Shown: positions 1 through 6,965, numbered from the stretch's first letter. The stretch is DNA of 8,886 bases from an uncultured Ruminococcus sp. (GCA_902783065.1 CACZPV010000276.1:1-8886); one strand, 5' to 3'. The notes: generated from the sequence alone by a model not told the origin. Program-made: numbers and translations.

Positions 1-1572
1 ACGGCAGATCCGGGACAGTCCCAACAGGAAAATACACCGGTGTCTGAAACATCACGAACATCCGATGCTTCTACTGAATCGTCTGAGGAAAGTTCTTCCA
101 CAGAAAGTAAGACGCAGGAAAGTAAAGCTGGTACAGATAAAACAAAGCAGAACAGCACTGAAAGCAGCAGTCAGGAACAGAGCAGTTCAAAGTCAGCAGG
201 CAGCGGAAGAATTTCAGGAAGAACTTCAGCTTCTGTTCCGCAAAATGCGGCTGTACAAAACAGTTCTTCTCAGGAGAGTTCCGGCAGCAGCGCAGTCAGC
301 GGCAGTACACAAGGCAATGCCGGACAGAACTCCGGTACTGCGCAAAACAACTCTGGTGCAGTTGTATCCGGCAATAGCAATTCCGGAAATACAGCGTCAG
401 TATCCGAAAGCAATAAAAGCAGTGCTGTCAACAGCGGAGCATCTGTACAGCCTTCCGAAACAGTTACTTCGGTATATACAGCAAATACCGGGGGCATACT
501 TGATACTTCAAATCTGTTTACCAGTCGTGACCTTACCCAGACAGCAGATCTGACAAATTCAAAAACTGTAACAGCAAGCGATGGAAATACTGTAACAATA
601 ACAGAAGCAGGTGTTTATCTTATCACAGGAAATGCCAGAAACTTTACCGTAAAAGTGCAGGCAGATAAAGAAGCTAAGGTACAGCTGGTACTGGACGGTC
701 TGAACATTACCAATGATAATTTTCCGGCAATTTATGTTGTTTCAGCAGATAAATGCTTTATTACCACCACAAACAGTGAAAATACCCTTTCTGTGACGGG
801 AACTTTTGTATCAGACGGTTCTACCAAGACAGACGCGGTAATTTTCTCCAAGGACGATATTGTTCTTAACGGGCTGGGAATACTGAATATTAATTCCGCA
901 GCCGGCAATGGTATTTCCGGCAAGGACGATATTAAGGTGACCGGAGGTACCTACAATATTACAAGTGCTAAGGACAGCATTGAAGCAAATGATTCAATCG
1001 CCGTATATACAGGTAATTTTACCATTAACTCATCAAAAGATGGATTTCATAGTGAAAACGATGAAGATGATACAGTCGGATGGATCTATATTTATGACGG
1101 AACATTCAATATAAGCGCTCCCAGTGATGCAATACAAGGTACAACGGCAGTGCAGATTGACGGCGGTACTTTTAATCTGACAGCTGCTGAAGGAATTGAA
1201 GCGACATATGTGCAGATCAACGGTGGTACAATTAATATTAATGCATCTGACGATGGTATTAATGCGTCACAAAAGAGCAGATCATATTCTACGCCTACAA
1301 TTGAGTTTAACGGCGGTACTGTAAAGATCGTAATGGGGCAGGGAGATACAGATGCAGTTGATGCAAACGGAAATATAATTGTTAACGGCGGTACAATTGA
1401 TATCACCGCTCCAACATCCTCTTTTGACTATGATGGAACGGCGCAGTATAATGGCGGTACAATTATTATCAACGGTTCACAGGTTAACTCTATTCCTCAG
1501 TCTATGATGGGCGGCAGAGGAGGTATGGGAAATATGGGTGGCTTTGGCGGCAGAACAGGCAGTTTTTTTTAA
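1..1572 (+). CDS. Cthe_2159-type carbohydrate-binding beta-helix protein, 5' truncated
   Basis: The frame is open back to base 1, so the gene starts upstream; the GTG at 40 is only the first start-like codon inside the window. About 523 residues are visible. Numbered from that GTG, residues 1-150 are a low-complexity Ser/Thr/Gln/Asn linker, typical of a spacer holding a domain away from the cell surface. Residues ~155-480 match what I know of the Cthe_2159 family (Pfam PF14262, often named 'carbohydrate-binding domain-containing protein'). They form a right-handed parallel beta-helix with recurring GG-T turns (NGGTI, DGGTF, TGGTY) and Asp-rich loops such as SKDD, GKDD and ASDDGIN, suited to calcium binding. 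The C. thermocellum founder binds polygalacturonic acid and cellulose. A Gly/Met-rich tail ends in GSFF. A signal peptide or lipobox is expected upstream but cannot be seen. Family assignment is confident; ligand and anchoring are inferred. Confidence 0.85.
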   Translation, partial: TADPGQSQQENTPVSETSRTSDASTESSEESSSTESKTQESKAGTDKTKQNSTESSSQEQSSSKSAGSGRISGRTSASVPQNAAVQNSSSQESSGSSAVSGSTQGNAGQNSGTAQNNSGAVVSGNSNSGNTASVSESNKSSAVNSGASVQPSETVTSVYTANTGGILDTSNLFTSRDLTQTADLTNSKTVTASDGNTVTITEAGVYLITGNARNFTVKVQADKEAKVQLVLDGLNITNDNFPAIYVVSADKCFITTTNSENTLSVTGTFVSDGSTKTDAVIFSKDDIVLNGLGILNINSAAGNGISGKDDIKVTGGTYNITSAKDSIEANDSIAVYTGNFTINSSKDGFHSENDEDDTVGWIYIYDGTFNISAPSDAIQGTTAVQIDGGTFNLTAAEGIEATYVQINGGTININASDDGINASQKSRSYSTPTIEFNGGTVKIVMGQGDTDAVDANGNIIVNGGTIDITAPTSSFDYDGTAQYNGGTIIINGSQVNSIPQSMMGGRGGMGNMGGFGGRTGSFF

Positions 1573-1597
1573 AAATCAGCCTTGCTGCCAGCGAGCC

Positions 1598-1627
1598 GCT
1601 GGTCCCTTACTAATACCCACAGCTATT
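1598..1627 (+). repeat. Dispersed intergenic repeat, copy A (short)
   Basis: This 30-nt segment matches 8557-8586 at 24 of 30 positions without gaps. The shared core includes CTTAC-y-AATAC and ends in CAGCTATT. In both places it directly follows a small GC hairpin (1588-1602 here, 8549-8559 there). The mismatches and the repeated hairpin-plus-tail layout suggest an old dispersed element rather than chance. Confidence 0.55.
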
Positions 1628-1809
1628 TGACTAAATTACATTTATCCGTCATCTGCTATCTCAGTTAATGATAAGTTTAATTATCAAAATCAAAGTCAGG
1701 ATGACAAGATTTAGCAAAATCTATCTGCATCCTTCGATGTTTCCCCGTTACGATCAAATGTTTTAGAATATATCCTATAAATATTTTTAGTTTTTTTCGG
1801 AAAGGGGTC

Positions 1810-1850
1810 TGGGGGAGAACTCTTCGTTTTTAAACAAAGGGATTCCCCCA
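1810..1850. terminator. Probable bidirectional terminator-like hairpin between convergent genes
   Basis: TGGGGGA (1810-1816) pairs perfectly with TCCCCCA (1844-1850). Inside it CTCTT (1820-1824) pairs with AAGGG (1837-1841, one G-T pair) and GTT pairs with AAC around the apex. It lies between genes that converge, the usual place for a shared terminator. Neither strand has a clean T-tract directly after the stem, so termination is inferred from position and stem strength only. Confidence 0.45.
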
Positions 1851-1879
1851 AGGTAAATACGGCGGTTCGCCGGGCAGCA

Positions 1880-3658
1880 TTACGCTGGCTGTGGGTCTAT
1901 TTGGTATACATAATAGCTCTGATTCTCGATTGTATATTCCATTTTTCCAAGTAATGTTATCTTCGCATTATTTAGTCCTGATACAAGCTTCTGTGAATCT
2001 TCTGCAGACGAATATGAAATAAAAATATAAGGTTCGTGAACCAGATTCATCTCCTTAACCATCAGATTAATATCGTCGCCGTAAGACGAATATACCTTTT
2101 CAGCGTTTTGAAAAGGTTCGGAAAAAGCATGAATCATATGATTGTCAGACCGGAAAAAACAAATATTTCCTTTCAATTTCTGGACAATATCGATATCCGG
2201 TGCCTGTTTGAGATAGTAATTTGTTCCGGAATTATGTCCTCCAAAAATTATCAGTGCTGCCGCAGCAGCAGAAATCGGATACAAAAGCTTCTGACAAGGT
2301 TTTTTTCTGACTTTTATCAGTATTGTCTTTGCGATGAAAATTATGAGCTGACTGATAATAATGGAAACCAAAGGCAGTATAAAAAAGTAATATCTTCCGG
2401 TAAAATAGCCCATTCTCGGACACACCTGTCCGACAAATATCCCTGAAAACACTATTGATAATACCGATACAGCATATGCTCCGTGAAATACCGGATACTG
2501 ATACAGTTTTTTTACAGATGAACGGAAAAGTTCCGCAAAATATTCCTTTTTATCCTGACCCTTTGACTTACATCGTCTGAGCAAAACAATAAACGTTATG
2601 ATTGCAGCAAGTACAACTACCAGAGAAAAAATCTCAAAAATTATAGATTCAATATAGGCAGACGATATATTTACAGGAATCATGAGATCTTCCGAAACAC
2701 ACTTTATAAATGTTTTTATACTTTTAAATAAAGATACAAGACCTCCATACAGAAAATCCTGTATTGGTTTATGGCTGTGAGCGCCGTTGAACATATGAAT
2801 CACCGACATCGGAAAAATTGCCATCGCTGCGGCAACAGACGATAAGGCACTGAATCCGATGCCGAAAAAAACTATGTATTTCTTTTTAAATAACAAATAC
2901 AAACATGAAAATAATGTAAAGAAAAAGGCAGGAATATAAAAGATATATTGGGTCAGAAATCCCAGAACATCAACCACTGCCGCCAATACAGCATATCTTG
3001 TTTTTCCTTCCTTAATAAATCTGATATGGAAGTATGCAAGACATACCGTCAGAAATGTCAGCATACAATACATCCTGATAAATGAGGTATCACTGACAGC
3101 ACCCTTTGAAAATCCCCAGAAGATCATAGCAAAAACTGCTTTCTTTTCCGATCCGGTAAGTTCTCTGACAATAAGATACAGCACAATCAGAGTAAGCATA
3201 TAGAAAATCAGATTTGGCACCAGACCCTGCCATCCGGAAAAGCTGTCAGGAAAAAAGGAACAAACTGTATGCAGCATAAAATAATACAGCGGCGGATGTA
3301 CATCACATACCTGATTATAATACACATTTCCGTAATCAAATTGTTCTCCTTGCTGTACTGTGAGAAAATTATGATAAAAAGTTCCGTCATGCCAGTGGTT
3401 GTAATAATCAGCAAATTCAGTGCTTTTTGTATAGTCATAACCAGTATTTCGTGAAGGTGAGTCAACAGGACCTATTCCTTCTGTAAACCAATAAAAAAAA
3501 GCTCCGTGGGTACTGTTTGACAGGCTGTAACTCCATATTTCATCTACATGATACTGTTCTTTGAATGTCATCATGAAACTCATAAAAACAGTGCAGATCA
3601 AAACAGCAGCAGCTGCTGCTATTGTCCATTTTGACTTAAATTTACATGTTTTGGACAA
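1880..3658 (-). CDS. Polytopic GT39/GT-C-fold glycosyltransferase-like membrane protein
   Basis: 592 residues. A first membrane segment (~11-32) is followed by a large loop that opens with HVDEIW (37-42). This Asp-Glu pair in the first external loop is the typical catalytic/metal site of GT-C enzymes of the PMT/ArnT/GT39 group. HPPLYY (121-126) is the second conserved motif of that group. Roughly nine further hydrophobic segments follow (about 148-478), then a soluble C-terminal domain of ~110 residues. Family members move a sugar from a polyprenyl-phosphate donor to an acceptor on the outer face of the membrane. The start is a TTG, two bases past the upstream methyltransferase stop, with GGTGAAG ahead of it; no in-frame ATG precedes the first membrane segment, so TTG is the best choice. 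It is last in a three-gene run with a GtrB-like enzyme, the expected donor maker. Fold class is fairly sure; donor and acceptor are unknown. Confidence 0.82.
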   Translation of the reverse strand: MSKTCKFKSKWTIAAAAAVLICTVFMSFMMTFKEQYHVDEIWSYSLSNSTHGAFFYWFTEGIGPVDSPSRNTGYDYTKSTEFADYYNHWHDGTFYHNFLTVQQGEQFDYGNVYYNQVCDVHPPLYYFMLHTVCSFFPDSFSGWQGLVPNLIFYMLTLIVLYLIVRELTGSEKKAVFAMIFWGFSKGAVSDTSFIRMYCMLTFLTVCLAYFHIRFIKEGKTRYAVLAAVVDVLGFLTQYIFYIPAFFFTLFSCLYLLFKKKYIVFFGIGFSALSSVAAAMAIFPMSVIHMFNGAHSHKPIQDFLYGGLVSLFKSIKTFIKCVSEDLMIPVNISSAYIESIIFEIFSLVVVLAAIITFIVLLRRCKSKGQDKKEYFAELFRSSVKKLYQYPVFHGAYAVSVLSIVFSGIFVGQVCPRMGYFTGRYYFFILPLVSIIISQLIIFIAKTILIKVRKKPCQKLLYPISAAAAALIIFGGHNSGTNYYLKQAPDIDIVQKLKGNICFFRSDNHMIHAFSEPFQNAEKVYSSYGDDINLMVKEMNLVHEPYIFISYSSAEDSQKLVSGLNNAKITLLGKMEYTIENQSYYVYQIDPQPA

Positions 3659-3660
3659 TT

Positions 3661-4377
3661 TTAATCTTCACCATCCTTCCCGGGTTTCAGAACCGACAGA
3701 AGCGATAATCCCGGAATATGCAGACAAATCCGTGACAATACATTCAGAAACCGAAAATCCGTATTCAGCACCCATGTGACAAATCTTGTGGAAAATTCCT
3801 TTTCGGATTTTTGCCATCCGCTCAGATTTTCTGTTTTATTCTTGGTAAGCAATCTCAGAGGTATCAGGCAGAAATAAAAATATGACCATCTTTTTTCGTC
3901 CAGTCCTGCTGATTTGGTAACTTCTCTCAGCTGTTTGTGATTATATCGTCTGAAATGCTTCAGTTCTTCATCATGCAGAGAATACAGCGACATAAATGCC
4001 GGGACCGTGATAAATACTGTGCCGTCTTTTTTTAGACGCATGAGAACATTTTTCAGGTATCCTTTATCGTCCTCTATATGCTCCAGAACATCCATCATAA
4101 TAATATAATCAAATTTAATATCAGGCAGATGATCAAGCGAATTCAATGCATGGAGATTCCCGTTATGCATTTCATTTTCCAGATATATATCTACTCCATA
4201 AATATGAAGGTCAGGATGTTCCTTAAGAAGCCGTTTGTCAAAATAGCTGTCGCCGCATCCTATATCCAGTACATTTCCATGTATTTTAAGCTTTTTAAGC
4301 TGATTAAGCACCATTGCCGTTCTGGAAAGTTCCCACGGATGGCGGTTCTGATTATCACTTACCTCTATTAAATCCAT
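3661..4377 (-). CDS. Class I SAM-dependent methyltransferase in glycosylation cassette
   Basis: 238 residues, cytoplasmic, no membrane segment. Motif I is VLDIGCGDS (36-44), the SAM-binding glycine loop. An acidic residue at the end of strand 2 (D63 in YGVDIY) should hold the ribose. Motif post-II/IV is DVLEH (96-100), and FITVPAF marks strand 5. This is the Methyltransf_11/23-type pattern. The HFRRYN stretch after strand 5 is common in methyltransferases found near polyprenyl-linked sugar genes. The ATG at 4377 has AGGAGG seven bases upstream. It lies 72 nt after a GtrB-like glycosyltransferase and 2 nt before a GT-C protein, so translational coupling with the latter is likely. The substrate cannot be read from the sequence: sugar, lipid-linked intermediate or acceptor are all possible. 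A different role, such as quinone or small-molecule methylation, is less likely from context. Confidence 0.85.
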   Translation of the reverse strand: MDLIEVSDNQNRHPWELSRTAMVLNQLKKLKIHGNVLDIGCGDSYFDKRLLKEHPDLHIYGVDIYLENEMHNGNLHALNSLDHLPDIKFDYIIMMDVLEHIEDDKGYLKNVLMRLKKDGTVFITVPAFMSLYSLHDEELKHFRRYNHKQLREVTKSAGLDEKRWSYFYFCLIPLRLLTKNKTENLSGWQKSEKEFSTRFVTWVLNTDFRFLNVLSRICLHIPGLSLLSVLKPGKDGED

Positions 4378-4384
4378 TATTTTT

Positions 4385-4390
4385 CCTCCT
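4385..4390 (-). promoter_or_regulatory. Ribosome binding site of the methyltransferase gene
   Basis: Read on the minus strand this is AGGAGG, seven bases before the ATG at 4377. It is a near-ideal Shine-Dalgarno sequence and fixes the start. Confidence 0.85.
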
Positions 4391-4449
4391 GTATTTCATA
4401 CAAAGCTTTTATGTTATAATCATTCTGACTTTCGGTAATATTCAGGGCA

Positions 4450-5391
4450 TCAGTTCCCGTTTTCCATATTTGTTTCCAGAACAATATAGGACGGTCTGTC
4501 TTTGATTTCAATAAAAATCCGAGCCAGATAGCTTCCTATAATCCCGATCATCAGATGCTGAAGTCCTGATACAAACAAAATCACACAGACGGTAGAAGCC
4601 CATCCGGCAACGGGATCACCAAAAAACAACTGCCTGACAATAATTACGATAATAAAGAACAACGATATCACACACAGGAACACACCCAATATTGCAGAAA
4701 GAACAAGCGGATAACTTGAAAATGAAACAATTCCTTCTATCGAATAGGAAAACAGCTTCCAGAATGACCATTTGGAAGAACCCGCATTTCTGCTGTGATT
4801 TTTAAATTCAAGCCATTTTGTTTTATATCCTGCCCATTCAAAAAGACCTTTTGAAAATCTGTTTTTCTCTTTAAGTGATAAAACGGAATTGACCATTTTT
4901 CTCGACATCATGGAAAAATCCCTTGCACCGTCTACAATTTTAACATCCGAGATTTTATTAATCAGCTTGTAAAACATCTTTGCAAAAAAAGAACGTATCG
5001 GCGGTTCTCCTTTTCTGTCCACTCTTCTGGTTGCAACCCTTTCATAATCGCCGTTTCGGATGATATCATACATTTTCGGAATCAGGGACGGCGGATCCTG
5101 CAAATCAGCATCAATTACCACCACATAATCACCGCCCGCATATTCCAGTCCCGCAAGCATTGCTGCTTCTTTTCCGAAATTACGGGAAAAATCAATATAT
5201 TTTATAACCGGGTCAATACCGGCAAGTTTCTTTACCTCATCAATAGTATTATCCCTCGAACCATCGTTGACAAATATCACTTCCAGTTCCGTATCCAGCG
5301 GAAGGTGTTCAGGTAGTTTCTTCATTTCATGATAAAACGGTTCTATATTGCTTTCTTCATTATAGCACGGAACCACCACGGAAATCTTCAT
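4450..5391 (-). CDS. Family 2 glycosyltransferase, GtrB/DPM1-like (polyprenyl-phosphate sugar synthase)
   Basis: 313 residues, the usual length for GtrB/CsbB-type enzymes. The GT-A domain starts at the first residues (SVVVPCYNEE), has the nucleotide-binding NDGSRD (42-47), the FSRNFGKEAA motif (68-77) and the metal-binding DADLQDPP (94-101). These are followed by GARDFSMMSR (155-164), RFSKGLFEWAGY (178-189) and RNAGSSKW (201-208), all landmarks of this subfamily. Two membrane segments (~228-252 and ~262-290) close the protein, as in GtrB and YkcC. The family moves a sugar from a nucleotide sugar to undecaprenyl phosphate on the cytoplasmic face. The ATG at 5391 has AAGGAGG seven bases upstream. 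It opens a three-gene run with a methyltransferase and a GT-C protein that could use its product. The sugar (glucose, mannose, GlcNAc or other) cannot be told. Confidence 0.9.
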   Translation of the reverse strand: MKISVVVPCYNEESNIEPFYHEMKKLPEHLPLDTELEVIFVNDGSRDNTIDEVKKLAGIDPVIKYIDFSRNFGKEAAMLAGLEYAGGDYVVVIDADLQDPPSLIPKMYDIIRNGDYERVATRRVDRKGEPPIRSFFAKMFYKLINKISDVKIVDGARDFSMMSRKMVNSVLSLKEKNRFSKGLFEWAGYKTKWLEFKNHSRNAGSSKWSFWKLFSYSIEGIVSFSSYPLVLSAILGVFLCVISLFFIIVIIVRQLFFGDPVAGWASTVCVILFVSGLQHLMIGIIGSYLARIFIEIKDRPSYIVLETNMENGN

Positions 5392-5398
5392 TGATATT

Positions 5399-5405
5399 CC
5401 TCCTT
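5399..5405 (-). promoter_or_regulatory. Ribosome binding site of the GtrB-like gene
   Basis: On the minus strand this reads AAGGAGG, seven bases ahead of the ATG at 5391, and fixes that start. Confidence 0.85.
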
Positions 5406-5409
5406 TCTT

Positions 5410-5440
5410 CTGAATTTTTTTTAGTCGGTTATAAAAAGTC
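5410..5440 (-). repeat. Partial copy of the 5463-5569 repeat element
   Basis: On the minus strand it begins GACTTTTTATAACCGACTAA and ends in TTCAG. It resembles 5564-5536, which begins GACTTTTACAATCGACTAA and also ends in TTTCAG, allowing two small gaps. It ends five bases upstream of the glycosyltransferase ribosome binding site, so it would lie in that gene's leader or promoter. Confidence 0.5.
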
Positions 5441-5462
5441 TGAAATTCCTTTACTCATGCTG

Positions 5463-5569
5463 TTTTTGACTTTCGGGAGCGAGGGTTTGTGCCGCCGCAG
5501 GCGGCACAAACCCTCGCCTTTTTACAATCGGCTATCTGAAATTTTTTAGTCGATTGTAAAAGTCAAAAA
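5463..5569. repeat. 107-nt palindromic intergenic element
   Basis: The element is bounded by a perfect 11-bp inverted repeat: TTTTTGACTTT (5463-5473) against AAAGTCAAAAA (5559-5569). Inside are two more inverted repeats. One is an 18-bp perfect stem (5479-5496 with 5500-5517, loop GCA). The other is 11 bp, TTTTACAATCG (5520-5530) with CGATTGTAAAA (5551-5561). Related pieces flank it on both sides, which is how mosaic, MITE-like or REP-like intergenic units look. No coding capacity is visible. Confidence 0.65.
5479..5523 (+). terminator. Strong hairpin with T-tract on the plus strand
   Basis: The arm GCGAGGGTTTGTGCCGCC (5479-5496), a 3-nt loop and its exact complement (5500-5517) are followed by C and five Ts. 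This has the form of an intrinsic terminator for plus-strand transcription. No plus-strand gene precedes it. Read on the minus strand the stem is followed by TCCCGAAAG with no T-tract. It may be an antisense terminator or simply part of the repeat element. Confidence 0.45.
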
Positions 5570-5651
5570 TCATCTGTTTATGCGGATTTTGATATTTACA
5601 CTTTTACAATTTTCTCCGCTTTTCAAAGCTTTTCGGATTTTGTCGAGTTGT

Positions 5652-5678
5652 TCGCCATTTTACAATCGGTTATCTGAA
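5652..5678. repeat. Second partial copy of the repeat element
   Basis: This 27-nt stretch matches 5514-5540 at 25 of 27 positions without gaps. Both begin TCGCC and share TTTTACAATCGG and TATCTGAA. The two lie 138 bases apart, which points to duplication of part of the palindromic element. Confidence 0.6.
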
Positions 5679-5716
5679 TTATCCCGATTTGCTCAATCAT
5701 ATCACTGCGTGAGTGC

Positions 5717-6673
5717 CTATACATCGATCATTTTGCAAAGCTCTATCAGATCATCAAATGTACAGAGAGTTCCTGCTTTTCTTCTCAGCGAAGCAGCGTC
5801 ACGCATCCCCTTAAAATACCATGCGCTGTGCTTTCTTGCCTCTTTCATACCGATGTCCTCTCCCTTATATTCGCAAAGGGTTCTGATATGGCGCAAAAGG
5901 ACGCTGATCCGCTCAGCGTCAGACACCGGAAGTGAGGGACGATCATAGCCGATCAGGCTGTTCACTTCCCGGAAAATCCACGGATTACCAAGCGCACCTC
6001 TGCCAATCATCACCAGATCACAGCCCGTATGCTCATACATTCCGGCAGCTTCTTCTGCTGTAGTAATATCACCGTTTCCTATCACAGGAATACTGACAGA
6101 CTGTTTAACTGCTTTGATAATATCCCAGTCGGCAGACAGCATATACTGCTGTTCTCTAGTCCTGCCGTGTACAGTAACTGCGTCCGCCCCGGCCTGTTCA
6201 CAGATTTTTGCCACTTCAACCGCATTTACACTGTTCTTATCCCAGCCCTTGCGAATCTTCACCGTAACAGGTACATCAACCGCTTTTTTCACAGCCGACA
6301 CAAGCTCTCCGCACAGTTCCGGCGATTTCATCAGCGCTGCACCTGACCCGTTTCCTGCAATTTTCGGAGCGGGGCATCCCATATTGATATCAATGATGTC
6401 CGGCGCATAGCGCATCGCAAATGCTGCTGCTTCTGCCATTACATCCGGTTCATATCCAAACAGCTGTACTGCCGCCGGACGCTCCTTTTCAGATAATTCC
6501 AATAATTCATATGATTTTTCACTATGATATGTAATTCCCTTGGCACTTACCATTTCTCCGACAACATAAGCCGCCCCGAAATCAACGCACAATTCTCTGA
6601 ATGATCTGTCTGCTACGCCTGCCATCGGCGCAAGTGCTGCATATCCTTTTATTTCAACTTTCCCTATTTTCAT
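5717..6673 (-). CDS. dusB: tRNA-dihydrouridine synthase, DusB type
   Basis: FMN-dependent enzyme that reduces uridine to dihydrouridine in the D-loop of tRNA with NADPH. From the ATG at 6673 it is 318 residues, normal for bacterial DusB. It begins KIGKVEIKGYAALAPMAGVAD, where APMAGVAD (15-22) is the FMN-binding start of the TIM barrel. NMGCPAPK (97-104) carries the catalytic Cys100. IRKGWD, TVHGRTREQQY, the phosphate-binding GNGDI and GRGALGNPW follow, and a helical C-terminal domain contacts tRNA. An in-frame ATG at 6727 would add 18 residues (MIRLGGRSAIAADESGDN) and also has an AGGA five bases upstream, so the longer 336-residue form is possible. I prefer 6673 because family members begin at M-K-I-G and GGAG lies five bases upstream. 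The function call is secure; the start is not. Neighbour rarA is on the same strand upstream, without obvious functional link. Confidence 0.93.
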   Translation of the reverse strand: MKIGKVEIKGYAALAPMAGVADRSFRELCVDFGAAYVVGEMVSAKGITYHSEKSYELLELSEKERPAAVQLFGYEPDVMAEAAAFAMRYAPDIIDINMGCPAPKIAGNGSGAALMKSPELCGELVSAVKKAVDVPVTVKIRKGWDKNSVNAVEVAKICEQAGADAVTVHGRTREQQYMLSADWDIIKAVKQSVSIPVIGNGDITTAEEAAGMYEHTGCDLVMIGRGALGNPWIFREVNSLIGYDRPSLPVSDAERISVLLRHIRTLCEYKGEDIGMKEARKHSAWYFKGMRDAASLRRKAGTLCTFDDLIELCKMIDV

Positions 6674-6678
6674 ATTAT

Positions 6679-6682
6679 CTCC
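6679..6682 (-). promoter_or_regulatory. Ribosome binding site favouring the short dusB start
   Basis: On the minus strand GGAG stands five bases ahead of the ATG at 6673. The rival start at 6727 has AGGA at 6733-6736 with equal spacing, so this site supports but does not prove the short form. Confidence 0.5.
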
Positions 6683-6780
6683 GCTTTCATCCGCTGCAAT
6701 TGCGGATCTGCCTCCCAATCTTATCATGGCTTTCCTGTAGAAAAACCTTTCACAAAAAATTGAACATTATTTGTCCCTTG

Positions 6781-6868
6781 AATCCGTGAAGCTGACTTTG
6801 TGGTTTACAGAAAACCTTCCGTTTTTCATCTTATTAAGGCTGCTGGCATGCTGCGCACACCAGCAGCC
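6781..6868. repeat. Dispersed intergenic repeat, copy B with 9-bp hairpin
   Basis: It opens with AATCCGTGAAGCTGACT, nearly the same as AATCCGTGAAGTTGATT at 8479. It then shares an identical 16-mer TTTCATCTTATTAAGG (6824-6839) with 8526-8541 at almost the same distance (43 versus 47 bases). A perfect 9-bp stem GGCTGCTGG/CCAGCAGCC (6838-6846 with 6860-6868) follows. The tail seen in copies A and C is not recognisable here. Confidence 0.65.
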
Positions 6869-6965
6869 GTCACTATCCTGTAACCGCCCTACTGGGAAGG
6901 AGCAGAGGGATCAGCAAAAAACGCACCTGTCAGGTGATTCTGAAAATGTATAATATCGAGTTATG

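Larger units (their letters stand above)
1573..1879. other. Convergent intergenic spacer with several hairpins
   Basis: No gene is evident in these 307 bases between two convergent coding regions. They hold, in order: a 6-bp stem with a 3-nt loop (1588-1602, CCAGCG/CGCTGG) adjoining a dispersed-repeat segment (1598-1627); an IR TGATAA/TTATCA (1669-1686); a two-helix structure at 1698-1733 (AGGATG...CATCCT enclosing AGATTT...AAATCT); a long G/C-flanked hairpin (1810-1850); and CGGCG-gtt-CGCCG (1860-1872) just beyond the stop of the minus-strand gene. Confidence 0.7.
5392..5716. other. Intergenic spacer between dusB and the GtrB-like gene, filled with repeats
   Basis: No credible coding region lies in these 325 bases. 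They contain the glycosyltransferase ribosome binding site (5399-5405), a palindromic element (5463-5569) and partial relatives of it on both sides (5410-5440 and 5652-5678). A direct GCTTTTC-aaa-GCTTTTC is also visible near 5620-5636. I found no convincing -35/-10 pair for the glycosyltransferase; a TATAAC on the minus strand within 5410-5440 has no good -35 partner. Confidence 0.65.

Noticed and set aside
2036..2446. 136-codon plus-strand open frame inside the GT-C gene
   Set aside because: Antisense to a well-supported membrane protein; its composition is that of a reverse-complement shadow and it has no family resemblance or ribosome binding site.
5580..5948. 122-codon plus-strand frame overlapping the end of dusB
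   Set aside because: Mostly antisense to conserved DusB sequence; no recognisable domain and no good ribosome binding site.
6949..6954. Perfect TATAAT on the plus strand in the rarA-dusB spacer
   Set aside because: No acceptable -35 at 16-18 bases upstream and no plus-strand gene follows; the minus-strand candidate at 6966-6994 is better placed.
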